Source: Streptomyces sp. NBC_00224
GTDB taxonomy: Bacteria > Actinomycetota > Actinomycetes > Streptomycetales > Streptomycetaceae
NCBI RefSeq assembly: GCF_041435195.1
Contig: NZ_CP108106.1
Coordinates: 6,239,501 to 6,303,500 of the forward strand
DNA: 64,000 nt
Direction: 5' to 3'
The notes beneath the pieces were generated by a model. The model did not search any database and was not told the DNA's origin. It saw only the letters and a program-made list of their open reading frames with translations. Shown piece after piece: positions 29,701 to 37,427 of the stretch (its first letter is position 1; every line of letters starts with the position of its first letter). The translations under genes were made by a program, and so were the position numbers.

Positions 29701-32700
29701 CACCAACGCGTACGGCCAGGGCAGCGGCCCTGCCGTCAACACCAACGGCGGCTTCACCGTCTCGACCTGGGTGAAGCTGGCCGACACCACCGCCAACCAC
29801 ACGTTCGTCTCCCAGGACGGCACCGCCGACCACGGCTTCCAGCTGTACTACTCGACGGCGTACGGCTGGTCGTTCAACCGGACCTCCGGCGACGTGGCGG
29901 CCCCGACGCTGGCCCGTGCCACCTCCGGCACGGCCGCGGTGACGGCCAACACCTGGACGCATCTGACGGGTGTCTACGACGCGGCGGCGGGCGAGATCCG
30001 CCTCTACGTCAACGGCGCACTGAAGGCGACCACCCCGTACAGCGGCTCCTGGGAGGCCACCGGCCCGCTCCAGATCGGCCGGCGTCTGTCGGGCGGCACA
30101 CAGGGCGAGTACCACAAGGGCTCCCTCGCGGACGTCCAGGTCTACGGCGAGGCGCTCACCGCGTCGCAGATCTCCGGCGTCTACGGCAAGACCCTGCCCG
30201 CGGCGGGCAGTTCGGTGCGCGCCACCAGCTGGAAGCTGGACCAGCGCGGCATGCCCCTGTCGGTGACCGACGCCAACGGCGCGACCACCGACTACGGCTA
30301 CGACGAGTCGGGCCAGCAGACCAGCGTCACCGAGCCGGCCGTCAACGCCGAGCAGAACGGCGGCACCCCGTCCTCCGTCCGCCCGGTCTCGCTCACCGGC
30401 TACAACACGTACGGCGAGGAGACCGAGTCCTCCGACCCGCTCGGCAACGTCACGGTCACCGCCTACGACGGCGAGGGCCAGGAGGCGTCCACGACGCTTC
30501 CCGACTACACCGCGCCGGGTGCCTCGACGCCGATCAAGGCGGTGTCCTGGAACGAGTACAACCACCTCGGCCAGGTCTCCGCGGAGACCGACGCGCTGGG
30601 CAACCGCACCGAGTACACCTACACCCAGCTGGGCGACCTGGCCTCGGTGAAGGAGCCGGGCGGCGACACCACCAGGTACACCTACGACACCAACGGCGAC
30701 CAGCTCTCCGCGACCCGCCCGAACGGCGCCCGCCAGGAGTCGACCTTCGACTACCTGGGCCGCGAGGTCACCAGCACGGACGTGGTGCGCCAGCCGACCC
30801 CGCGCGCGTTCACGGCGATCAACTACTACGACGCGCCGGGGCAGCAGCTCTCCCGCCGGGTGAGCCCGGCCGGGGTCAGCGAGTCGTACGGCTACAACGC
30901 GCTCGGCGAGGTCACGTCCACCACGGACGGGGCCAACAACACCACGCGGTTCACCTACGACATGGACGGTGAGCTCCTCACCTCCACCGACCCGGACGGC
31001 ACCAGCACCAAGAACACCTACAACGGGTACGGCGAGCTGTCCTCGGTCAGCGACCTGGACGCGACCGGCGCGGTGCTGCGCACCAGCAGCGCGGCGTACG
31101 ACCGGATGGGCAACGCGGTCTCCACGACCGACTTCCGCGGGCACACCACCGCCTTCACGGTGGACCCGACGGGCCTGATCACCAAGGCCGTGCAGCCGGT
31201 CTCCGCGACCGAGTCGATCACCACGACCTACGGGTACGACGTCGGCGGCCACCGGACCCGCTCCACCGACGGGCGGGGCAACGCGTTCCTGACCACGTAC
31301 AACACGTGGGGCCTTGAGGAGTCGCAGGTCGAGCCGTCCACCCCGGCCTACCCGAACGCGGCGGACCGCACCTTCACCCTGGTGTACGACGCCAACGGCA
31401 ACGCGCGCGAGCAGCGCTCGCCCGGCGGGGTGACCGTCACCAACGAGTACGACGTCAAGGGCCGCCTCACCAAGCAGCACGGCACCGGCGCCGAGGCCGC
31501 GACGGCCGACCACACCTACACCTATGACTCGGACGACCGGATCACCTCGGTGACCGGCACCGACTCCGACACCGGAAAGGACACCTTCGGCTACGACGAC
31601 CGAGGTCAGCTGCTGTCGACCAGCGGGCCGTCGGGCACCTCGTCCTTCGCGTACGACGGCGACGGCGGGATGACCTCGCGGACGGACGCCTCGGGCACGT
31701 CCAGCTACGGCTACGACAACGACGGACGTCTGTCCACGGTCAACGACGGCTCCACCGGCGCCACGCTGACCTACGGCTACGACGTCAACAGCAACCTCAA
31801 GTCGATCGACTACGGCACCGGCAAGGCCAAGCGCGCCTTCGGCTACGACGCCCTCCAGCAGCTCAAGTCGGACACCCTCACCTCGCCGACCGGCAGGACG
31901 CTGGCCTCGGTGGGCTACGGGTACGACGAGAACGGCAACGAGACGTCGAAGACGACGACCGGGGTCGCGGGCGCGTCCGCCAACACGTACACCTACGACT
32001 GGGCGAACCGCCTGTCGTCCTGGAACAACGGGACGACGACCGAGAGCTACGGGTACGACGCCTCCGGCAACCGGACGCGCGTGGGCGGCGACACCTACAC
32101 CTACGACGCCCGCAACGAGCTCACCTCCGACGGGCACAGCTCGTACACGTACACCGCCCGCGGCACGATGAACACGCTCACCGACGAGCAGGGCAAGCAG
32201 ACCGCGGTCAAGTCCGACGCCTTCAACCGGGTGATCAACGAGGGGGACCGCACCTACACCTACGACGGCCTGGACCGGGTGCTCAGCGCCAACGACCCGG
32301 GCATGGTCCCGGTGTTCCAGTTCGCCTACAGCGGCACCGGCAACGACGTCGCGAGCGACGGCTCGGCCACCTACAGCCGCAACCCCGACGGTTCGCTGGT
32401 CGGTGTGAAGGACGCGTCGCGGTCCGCGCTGGCGATGACCGACCTGCACGACGACGTCATCGCGCAGTTCACGGCGGGCGGCGAGGCGCTCAGCGGCTCG
32501 ACCACCTACTCGCCGTTCGGCAAGGTCGGCCAGACCAGCACCATGCTGGGCCGGCTGGGCTACCAGTCGGGCTGGACCGACCCGGAGACCGCCAAGGTCA
32601 ACATGGCGGCTCGCTGGTACTCGCCGCAGACCGGCCAGTTCAACAGCCGCGACACCGCGGACGTGTCGGACGCCGGGGCCTCGGTCAGCGGCAACAAGTT

Positions 32701-34504
32701 CGCCTACGGCGACGACAACCCGATGACCATGACCGACCCCACCGGTCACTGGAGCTTCGGCGGCGCCTGGAAGAAGTTCAAGAAGAAGGTCAAGCACGTC
32801 GCCAAGTCGGCGTGGCACAAGGCCAAGAAGGCCGTCAAGCACGTCGCCAAGGCCGTCAAGAAGGCCGCGAAGAAGATCAAGCACGCGGTCAAGAAGGCGG
32901 TCAAGCGGGTCAAGCACGCGGTCCGCAAGGCCGTGCACTACGTGCATGACGCCGTCAAAAAGGTCAAGAGATACGTCAAGCGGACCTACAAGCGCGTCAA
33001 GCACTACGTCCACAAGGTCGCCAAGGCCGTCAAGCACGCGGTGAAGCGGGTCGCCAAGGCGGTCAAGCACGTCGCCCACAAGGTGGTCAAGGCGGCCAAG
33101 AAGGTCGGCAGAGCGGTCAAGAAGGCCGCCAAGGCCGCAGCCAACTATGTGAAGCAACACGCCTCGACCATCGTCCCGATGGTGGTGGGAATCGCCGGTG
33201 CGGTCGCCTGTACGGCACTCACCGCCGGCGTCGGCGCGGTGGCGTGCGCCGCGGCGGCCGGGGCGCTGGCCAACGCGGTCGGCTACGCGATGAGCGACGG
33301 TCCCCACACCCTGGGCGGCTTCCTCGGAGCCGCCGCGATCGGCGCGGGCACCGGGCTGATCGGCATGGGCGCGGGCGCGGCGGTCGGCCGGGCCCTGGCG
33401 GGCAGCGCGATGGGCGCGGTGGCCAGGGGCGCGGCTTCGGGCATGGCGGCCGGAGCGGCCGAGAGCGGCTCCTACTACGGGGCCACCTGCGCGGGCAGCG
33501 AGGACGGCTGCAGCGTCAGCGGCGCCGTGAAGGCGACCGCCACCGGAGCGGCGCTCGGCGGCATCTTCGGCGCCGTGGGCGGCAAGGTGCGCGGCGGCTG
33601 CCACAGCTTCAGCGGTCAGACCTCGGTCGTGCTCGCGAGCGGTGCGGCCCGGCCCATCAGCCAGGTCAAGGTCGGCGACTTCGTCCTGACCGCCGAGCCG
33701 GGCAAGGACAAGAAGGAGGTCCACAAGGTCACCAAGGTCCATGTGACCAAGCACGACCGGGACTTCGTGGACCTGACCGTCGCCACCAAGGAGGGCCCCA
33801 AGCCGCTCCACACCACGGCGCTGCACCAGATCTACGAGACGACCGCCAAGACGTGGACGCGGGCGAAGGACCTGCACCCGGGCCAGCGGATCCAGACCCT
33901 CGACGGCTCCACCGCCGAGGTCCTGAACGCCCGCGCCTTCTCCAGCACCACGACCGTCACCTACGACCTGACCGTCGACGGACTGCACACCTACTTCGTC
34001 ACGGTCGGCGACGAGTCGCTGCTCGTCCACAACTGCAACACGCCGAAGAACGTCGACGCCACGGTCTCCGCGAAGACCCGGGATCACGTGGTGAACGGCA
34101 ATATCAACCAGAAGGGCGCGTTCGGGGGGTGGCACATGCACCCCAAGCAGTCCGGCGGCATCCCGGCCAACCGCTACATCAACGGTGAGCTGAGCACCAA
34201 CGCCGACGGCTCGGTGACCGTTCGCGGGACGAACGGCGAGGGCCACGGCAAGGTCGGGGCCATCCGCGAGGACGGCACCACGCTGGAGAAGCAGGGCTCG
34301 GCGGGCCAGACCTTCTTCCCGGAGGACTGGTCGGCCGATGACATCATGGAAGCCGGGGCGAAACTCTTCTGCACCGGCAGATACAAGAAGGGCGGCACGG
34401 TGGTCCAGGGCGAGCACAGGGGAGTGAAGATGACCGGCTTCCTGGAGAAGGGCGGCGACGGCATGTACCGGCCCTCGACCTTCTACCCGAAGGGCAAGTC
34501 ATGA
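23771..34504 (+). CDS. RHS-repeat polymorphic toxin with HINT and EndoU-like C-terminus
   Basis: Giant secreted protein of 3,577 residues from ATG 23771, with a signal peptide about residues 24-45. Order of parts: DNRLRE-like domain about 365-555; a DUF6531-like start of the RHS region about 660-720; three LamG/concanavalin-type lectin domains at about 896-1134, 1188-1414 and 1932-2140; many YD/RHS repeats about 1430-1930 and 2150-2920; the RHS core about 2929-2994 (MAARWYSPQTGQFNSRD); a Lys/Ala/His/Val-rich basic region about 2998-3132; a Gly/Ala hydrophobic region about 3133-3274; a HINT autoprotease about 3276-3422, from CHSFSGQTSV to the VHNC junction; and a toxin tip about 3423-3577. The tip has candidate catalytic His3439, His3455 and His3457 and a C-terminal STFYP, matching bacterial EndoU RNases. 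RHS shells enclose toxins and HINT releases them. The immunity gene overlaps its stop. Confidence 0.9.
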   Translation: MRARWARTSRLLFPPGRTGHRRARRIALLVLLAFSFMLTTETAEATGATLPRLSMPKWSLSGMWEWANKSPLDTPDQRSGTARGKSHTAAAKQTRAKGGNGHRPGKGKGELGAYERPQDKTEPVKTGKAAGSAKSFDARTSRRDAKKSTATSDFYTNADGSTTVRHYTGRSNFKGADGSWKQIDTKLREEKGGRLVENANSLGVAFAPDAVTPDLASVDFGSGRALSYGLHGAAKSEPVVDGDSTATYDNVLKDTDLKLSPLTEGFKERIVLRSKAAPNTWLFPLKAKGLTPRIAANGDVVFTDADGKVTATVPHAFMEDSKIDPRSGDAAQSRAVTYELTTLDGAPALRMTADRAWLDDPKRVFPVTVDPTVTASNSTYTQNTIGGDHSTENMIKVGSYDSGTNKANSFLQFSSLGTTLAGQKVTAATLNVYAVWSSTCTAEPFNVHPVTKAWTPSTVTSYPGPTYGSAIGSATPAPGASCTNSSSSTSVGVKMPVPLNTGWFNTVAGGGANYGLAMTAITSDMLHWKKFHSDNSTTAGFRPALDLTYTANVAPQVNAQYPPENHQANTLRPELTVYATDADHGPSALSYSFDVFDADSTSQTPVVSSGTLTQGAWAIPAGKLKWSKNYLWFATVSDGTNSVSYDSRFTTAVPQPPVTSGLSQNTDGHEFDPSDGNYTTDDTDADVEVTGPSLSIERSYNSLDPRQDSAFGAGWATIADMKAAEVKDGSGAVTSVVITYPGGEQVAFGRNSDGTFVPPLGRYARFQAVTGGYTLVDKDFTTYSFTQTTARVGVYAIKTITDFANRGETFLYTNNQLTKITNTTSNRSLTLSWQTPAGATAAHVNTVATDPSTAGDSATAQTWQYSYTGDQLTKVCPPADWSKCITYGYATGNHYRTTVLDEDPFAYWRLGEAAGDGVAKDAVDLNQGKYNGIYHNVTTGGTGVLAGSTQPAATFNGTSSYVEIPSAPGATPSYATVSLWFKTSQAGGVLFYYGDKPLSDPDPVGTTTHNTPAVYVGTDGKLHGCFASSPGCNTTIVSAAAVNDNKWHQAVLTGAATTMSLYLDGVAQGTKAGTINDWAQPYLTLGAGVNTDGWPNMNAADPLGHFSGQLAEAAIYSEPLSQDVITAQYQAATRPAGLLNKITTPNGKSQSAVTYSTADDMVTQAVDGDGGTWKLNPATVTGSSQVYRSAVMGDAPSGYWRLGDVQGAPQAANEVHTGFGTYNTVTQGAEGPFGPDDATAVDFDGATSFAELPYAPLHRSGNRAIELWFRTAKPGVIAADQARVPNDPAGAGAAYSPLMYVGADGKLRGHWWSATGSGTTDFGSKTAVTDNTWHHAVLSASGTTQTLYLDGEKQADYTGAAGDQTTTRTFIGAGFTKGWISSPSDVSYFDGSIAEVGFYAQPLTADEVGRHYSAAKASSGTAPVRTVKLTDPTDKTLTYVYDAELGNRLLAAYDTAGNRTTYGYDTSGFLHTVTDANGNRSVTGHDVRGNTVSTTTCQNTAANTCATEYYTFYPDATTLFPAMDPRNDLVLTERDGRSSGPTDNTYLTSYTYDTGGNVTSVTTPPVPGSPAGRTGSTVYTTATTVAAEGGTNYAPAGLVAEVRTPGGRSTKYTYFKNGDLAQITDANGASGKYTYDNLGRQITKTEVSDSYPAGLTTTLAYDKDDQVVSEISPKVTNRVTGAVHQAKSTTVFDPDGNVQSQTVADTTGGDTARVTSMTYDAYNRVATRTDPGGDVTAFAYDVYGNKVKETDPVGNVNEYTFDAEGRPLTTSLLNYTGDPNSPSAPTKLVQESRAYDPAGRLASITDAMGWATEYTYTDDGLSASVVRRDPQNNKSFTEQANTYDAAGNLTKQVTNDGTTTTSFTVDAADRTTSTTMDPGGLARTSKVSYDPDDNVVSETDLDPTGDTSTTDTRYDALGNVTGSTVHDGTTAPVGRWKLNETSGTNAADSSGGNNKVTFGTGVTRSTEQGGSAVFDGTTNAYGQGSGPAVNTNGGFTVSTWVKLADTTANHTFVSQDGTADHGFQLYYSTAYGWSFNRTSGDVAAPTLARATSGTAAVTANTWTHLTGVYDAAAGEIRLYVNGALKATTPYSGSWEATGPLQIGRRLSGGTQGEYHKGSLADVQVYGEALTASQISGVYGKTLPAAGSSVRATSWKLDQRGMPLSVTDANGATTDYGYDESGQQTSVTEPAVNAEQNGGTPSSVRPVSLTGYNTYGEETESSDPLGNVTVTAYDGEGQEASTTLPDYTAPGASTPIKAVSWNEYNHLGQVSAETDALGNRTEYTYTQLGDLASVKEPGGDTTRYTYDTNGDQLSATRPNGARQESTFDYLGREVTSTDVVRQPTPRAFTAINYYDAPGQQLSRRVSPAGVSESYGYNALGEVTSTTDGANNTTRFTYDMDGELLTSTDPDGTSTKNTYNGYGELSSVSDLDATGAVLRTSSAAYDRMGNAVSTTDFRGHTTAFTVDPTGLITKAVQPVSATESITTTYGYDVGGHRTRSTDGRGNAFLTTYNTWGLEESQVEPSTPAYPNAADRTFTLVYDANGNAREQRSPGGVTVTNEYDVKGRLTKQHGTGAEAATADHTYTYDSDDRITSVTGTDSDTGKDTFGYDDRGQLLSTSGPSGTSSFAYDGDGGMTSRTDASGTSSYGYDNDGRLSTVNDGSTGATLTYGYDVNSNLKSIDYGTGKAKRAFGYDALQQLKSDTLTSPTGRTLASVGYGYDENGNETSKTTTGVAGASANTYTYDWANRLSSWNNGTTTESYGYDASGNRTRVGGDTYTYDARNELTSDGHSSYTYTARGTMNTLTDEQGKQTAVKSDAFNRVINEGDRTYTYDGLDRVLSANDPGMVPVFQFAYSGTGNDVASDGSATYSRNPDGSLVGVKDASRSALAMTDLHDDVIAQFTAGGEALSGSTTYSPFGKVGQTSTMLGRLGYQSGWTDPETAKVNMAARWYSPQTGQFNSRDTADVSDAGASVSGNKFAYGDDNPMTMTDPTGHWSFGGAWKKFKKKVKHVAKSAWHKAKKAVKHVAKAVKKAAKKIKHAVKKAVKRVKHAVRKAVHYVHDAVKKVKRYVKRTYKRVKHYVHKVAKAVKHAVKRVAKAVKHVAHKVVKAAKKVGRAVKKAAKAAANYVKQHASTIVPMVVGIAGAVACTALTAGVGAVACAAAAGALANAVGYAMSDGPHTLGGFLGAAAIGAGTGLIGMGAGAAVGRALAGSAMGAVARGAASGMAAGAAESGSYYGATCAGSEDGCSVSGAVKATATGAALGGIFGAVGGKVRGGCHSFSGQTSVVLASGAARPISQVKVGDFVLTAEPGKDKKEVHKVTKVHVTKHDRDFVDLTVATKEGPKPLHTTALHQIYETTAKTWTRAKDLHPGQRIQTLDGSTAEVLNARAFSSTTTVTYDLTVDGLHTYFVTVGDESLLVHNCNTPKNVDATVSAKTRDHVVNGNINQKGAFGGWHMHPKQSGGIPANRYINGELSTNADGSVTVRGTNGEGHGKVGAIREDGTTLEKQGSAGQTFFPEDWSADDIMEAGAKLFCTGRYKKGGTVVQGEHRGVKMTGFLEKGGDGMYRPSTFYPKGKS

Positions 34505-34860
34505 CCGGGTCCGCCCGCCCGGCCGTGTGGACGTTCGCCCTGGACGAGGACGAGGACTGGGTCCCGTCCAGGGAGCCGGCCGGAGACGAGAACCTCCGGC
34601 TGGCGGTGGAGACACTGCTCATGGGGATCGCCTCGGCCAAGGCCGCGGAGGCGTACCTCGCGGCCTGGCGCGCCGACACCGAGCGCTGGGGGTCGGGTTT
34701 CTCCCTGTCGACCGCCAGCGCCAGTGTCGAGCGGGTCTCCGCCGGGACCGTCCGGCTGATCGACATGTACGGGCAGTTCGAGGACTGCGACATCGCGGCG
34801 GACGAGTTCGACGCGATGCTCCAGGACTATCTGGCGGCCGCCCGGGCCGCCGAGAGCTAG
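34501..34860 (+). CDS. Candidate immunity protein for the EndoU-like toxin
   Basis: 119-residue acidic protein from ATG 34501, which overlaps the toxin stop codon (ATGA). I do not recognise a family. It is predicted to be mostly helical: LRLAVETLLMGIASAKAAEAYLAAW and the acidic C-terminal helix MYGQFEDCDIAADEFDAMLQ. Small size, strong negative charge, tight coupling directly after the toxin module and a shared terminator are the usual marks of a polymorphic-toxin immunity gene. The acidic surface would suit binding a basic RNase. Immunity function is inferred from position only. Confidence 0.65.
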   Translation: MTGSARPAVWTFALDEDEDWVPSREPAGDENLRLAVETLLMGIASAKAAEAYLAAWRADTERWGSGFSLSTASASVERVSAGTVRLIDMYGQFEDCDIAADEFDAMLQDYLAAARAAES

Positions 34861-34893
34861 CGGCAGGGCCGGGAGCCTCCCGGTGAAACGAGC

Positions 34894-34926
34894 GGTGCCC
34901 GGACCCCTTGTGGGGGTCCGGGCACC
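34894..34926. terminator. Bidirectional terminator
   Basis: A perfect 14-base stem, GGTGCCCGGACCCC (34894-34907) with its complement (34913-34926), loop TTGTG, then TTT. It separates the toxin/immunity transcript from the convergent protease gene, which stops at 34956. Confidence 0.85.
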
Positions 34927-34955
34927 TTTCACGTTCTAGTCAGCCGCCTGACCGT

Positions 34956-36992
34956 TCAGAACGTGAGCTTGAAGTTGTCGATGTAGCCGGTGTCGATCCG
35001 CGCCTTGTCCTGGACCTTCAGCTTCCACGTGCCGTTGGCGACCTCCGAGGAGGCGTTGACGGTGTACGTGGTGTCGATGTTGTCCGTCGAGCCGCCGGTG
35101 CCCGTGGCCTTCAGCGGGTAGACCGAGCCGTCGGGCGCCACCAGGTCGATCTGGAGGTCACCGATGTAGGTGTGGACGATCTTCACGCCGACCTTGAGGG
35201 TGCTGGGCGCGTTGCCGGTGACACCGGTGACGCTGACCGACGAGGTGACCGCCGCTCCCGGGGAGTCCGGGATGTTGACGTTGGTGCCGCTCTCGAAGAC
35301 CTTGCCGCCCGGGTCGCCGCCGCCGTGGCGGGCGCCGACCGCGATGGCCGCCCACGCGTCGGTGATGTTGTTGACCTCGGCGCTGCCCGCACCGTAGAGC
35401 TCGGTCGCCGCGGCGATGGTGCCGTCGCGGGCGCCCTTGTAGTCGGTGCTTGAGTTGAACTTGGTGGTGAGCGCCTTGTACCAGACCAGCTGGGCCTTGT
35501 CGCGGCCGATGCCGGTGACCGGCAGGCCGTCGGAGGTCGGCGAGTTGTAGGTCACGCCGTTGATGACCTTGGTGCCGCTGCCCTCGGAGGCCAGGTAGAA
35601 CCAGTGGTTCGCCGGGCCGGAGGAGTAGTGGACGTCCAGGTTGCCGATGCCGGCGTACCAGCTGTCCTTGGAGCCGCCGTCCTTGCTCGGCTTGTCCATG
35701 TAGCGCAGCGGGGTGCCGTCGCCGTTGATGTCGATCTTCTCGCCGATGAGGTAGTCGCCGACGTCGGAGCTGTTGTTGGCGTAGAACTCCACCGCGGTGC
35801 CGAAGATGTCCGAGGTCGCCTCGTTGAGGCCGCCGGACTCGCCGCTGTACTCCAGGCCCGCCGTGTTGGAGGTGACGCCGTGCGTCATCTCGTGGCCGGC
35901 CACGTCCAGCGAGGTCAGCGGGTCGTTGTTGCCCGAGCCGTCGCCGTACGTCATGCAGAAGCAGCCGTCGTCCCAGAACGCGTTGACGTACGCGTTGCCG
36001 TAGTGGACGCGGGAGTACGCGCCGACGCCGTCGCCCTTGATGCCGCTGCGGCCGAAGACGTTCTTGTAGAAGTCCCAGGTCTCGCCCGCGCCGTAGGCGG
36101 CGTCGGCGCCCGCGGTGGCGGCGTTGGAGTTGGTGCCGTCGCCCCAGGTGTCGTTGGTCTGGGAGAACAGCGTGCCGGTGCCGGACGAGCCGTGGTTCAG
36201 GTTGTACGTCTTGTGGTTGCCGCGGCCGCCGTCGGTCAGCGTGTAGTTCGAGCCCGACTGCGTGCTGCCGAGGGTGACCTGGCCGCTGTAGTGGGTGTTG
36301 CCGACACCGGTCTCGATGCCCTGCCACTGGTACAGCTTCGCGCCGGTCGACGCGTCGGTGATGACGTGCAGCTGGTTCGGGGTGCCGTCGTCCTGCAGAC
36401 CACCGACGACCGTCTCGTACGCGAGGGTCGGCGTGCCCTTGGCCATCCAGACGACCTTGCGCGGGGCGCGGTCGGCGCTGGCCTTCTTGGCGCCCTTGTC
36501 GGCGGCGGCCGCGAGAGCCTGCTTCTGCGCGCCGGCCGGGCCCTGCTTGGCCGTGGTGGCGATGTTCGCCAGCTGGGCGCCGTTCGCCTTGATGACGCCC
36601 TGGGTACGGCCGGCGGCCGTGTCGACGACGAGGTCGCCGCCGAGGACCGGGAGCCCGGCGTAGGTGCGCTCGTACCGCGTGTGCTGGGTGCCGTTCTGGT
36701 CCTTGGTCACATCGCGGACGACGAGCTTCTCCTGCGCGCCGAGGCCGAGGTTCTTGGCGGTCTCCGCCGTCTTGTCGCCGGCCTGGCGTATGAGCTCTGC
36801 GCGCTGCGAGGGCGAGAGCTTGGCGGGCAGAGCGCCCGGGTTGCGTACGGCCTGCGCCTTGAGGGCGTTGGCGGACGCGGAGTCGTCGGGACGTGCGCTG
36901 GCGCTACCTGCCTGGACTCCGACGGTGAGCATGGCGGCTGCGGAGAGCAGTGCGGCGGTGGCGGTGGCACGACGACGGTGCGTGGATCTCAC
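34956..36992 (-). CDS. Secreted M4 (thermolysin-family) metalloprotease
   Basis: 678-residue secreted zinc endopeptidase from GTG 36992, with AAGGAG seven bases upstream. Order: signal peptide about residues 1-33, FTP/PepSY propeptide about 60-215, catalytic M4 domains about 220-550, and a C-terminal P/homoB-type beta-sandwich about 560-678. The zinc site is HEMTH (AGHEMTHGV) with the downstream Glu in GLNEATSD, and the transition-state histidine is in DVHYSSGPANHWFY. The P domain is common in secreted Streptomyces neutral proteases and may aid folding or substrate binding. The gene stands alone, convergent with the toxin/immunity pair. Confidence 0.93.
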   Translation of the reverse strand: MRSTHRRRATATAALLSAAAMLTVGVQAGSASARPDDSASANALKAQAVRNPGALPAKLSPSQRAELIRQAGDKTAETAKNLGLGAQEKLVVRDVTKDQNGTQHTRYERTYAGLPVLGGDLVVDTAAGRTQGVIKANGAQLANIATTAKQGPAGAQKQALAAAADKGAKKASADRAPRKVVWMAKGTPTLAYETVVGGLQDDGTPNQLHVITDASTGAKLYQWQGIETGVGNTHYSGQVTLGSTQSGSNYTLTDGGRGNHKTYNLNHGSSGTGTLFSQTNDTWGDGTNSNAATAGADAAYGAGETWDFYKNVFGRSGIKGDGVGAYSRVHYGNAYVNAFWDDGCFCMTYGDGSGNNDPLTSLDVAGHEMTHGVTSNTAGLEYSGESGGLNEATSDIFGTAVEFYANNSSDVGDYLIGEKIDINGDGTPLRYMDKPSKDGGSKDSWYAGIGNLDVHYSSGPANHWFYLASEGSGTKVINGVTYNSPTSDGLPVTGIGRDKAQLVWYKALTTKFNSSTDYKGARDGTIAAATELYGAGSAEVNNITDAWAAIAVGARHGGGDPGGKVFESGTNVNIPDSPGAAVTSSVSVTGVTGNAPSTLKVGVKIVHTYIGDLQIDLVAPDGSVYPLKATGTGGSTDNIDTTYTVNASSEVANGTWKLKVQDKARIDTGYIDNFKLTF

Positions 36993-37427
36993 GCGAACTC
37001 CTTCTGCGAGGGGGGTACCGGCGGCTGGGTAGGGCCGTCCGGGCGGAGCATGCGGAGCGGTGATTCTTGGATCGGGGAGAGAGTGCCAGGAGTGGCCGAC
37101 CGCTGTCAGGAGCGCGTCAAGAAGTTGGCCGGAAATCGTTCGTTGTACGAAGGACGCCGTTCGTTAAGCGGACGTTTCCTTTGTCAACACCGTGTGTCCA
37201 GTGAGCAGTTGGGTGCGTCGCGATCGACGGGAGTGTCCGGATACGCACCCTGCCCGACCAGCACGAAAGGCGTTCCAAACGGTCGCGGAAACCGCTTTCG
37301 ACAATGGCCGCAATGCGACTCCGCACTTGTCGCCGCGGAGCCCGGACGGCGTCCGCCAGGCGGACAGTGGGACGGATGCGGCGGCGATCCGGTTCCCGCC
37401 GCCCCGCCCCTTCCGGGCTCCTTCCGG
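36993..37427. other. Intergenic region upstream of protease
   Basis: 435 bases without a convincing gene. An 8-base inverted repeat GGGTGCGT (37211-37218)/ACGCACCC (37243-37250) lies about 220 bases upstream of the protease start. A compact palindrome, TCCGCC-A-GGCGGA within 37351-37365, sits 63 bases after the ABC exporter stop and may help terminate that transcript. The protease promoter should lie in the left half. Confidence 0.4.

Noticed and set aside
24000..34000. CRISPR or satellite-like repeats within the RHS gene
   Set aside because: Similarity comes from YD protein repeats with varied DNA, not identical units with spacers.
23768..34417. Very long open frames antisense to the RHS gene (each above 1,600 codons)
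   Set aside because: They are Val/Gly/Arg/Asp-rich translations of the complement of codon-biased high-GC coding sequence, with no ribosome site or recognisable domain; the sense frame has clear domains.
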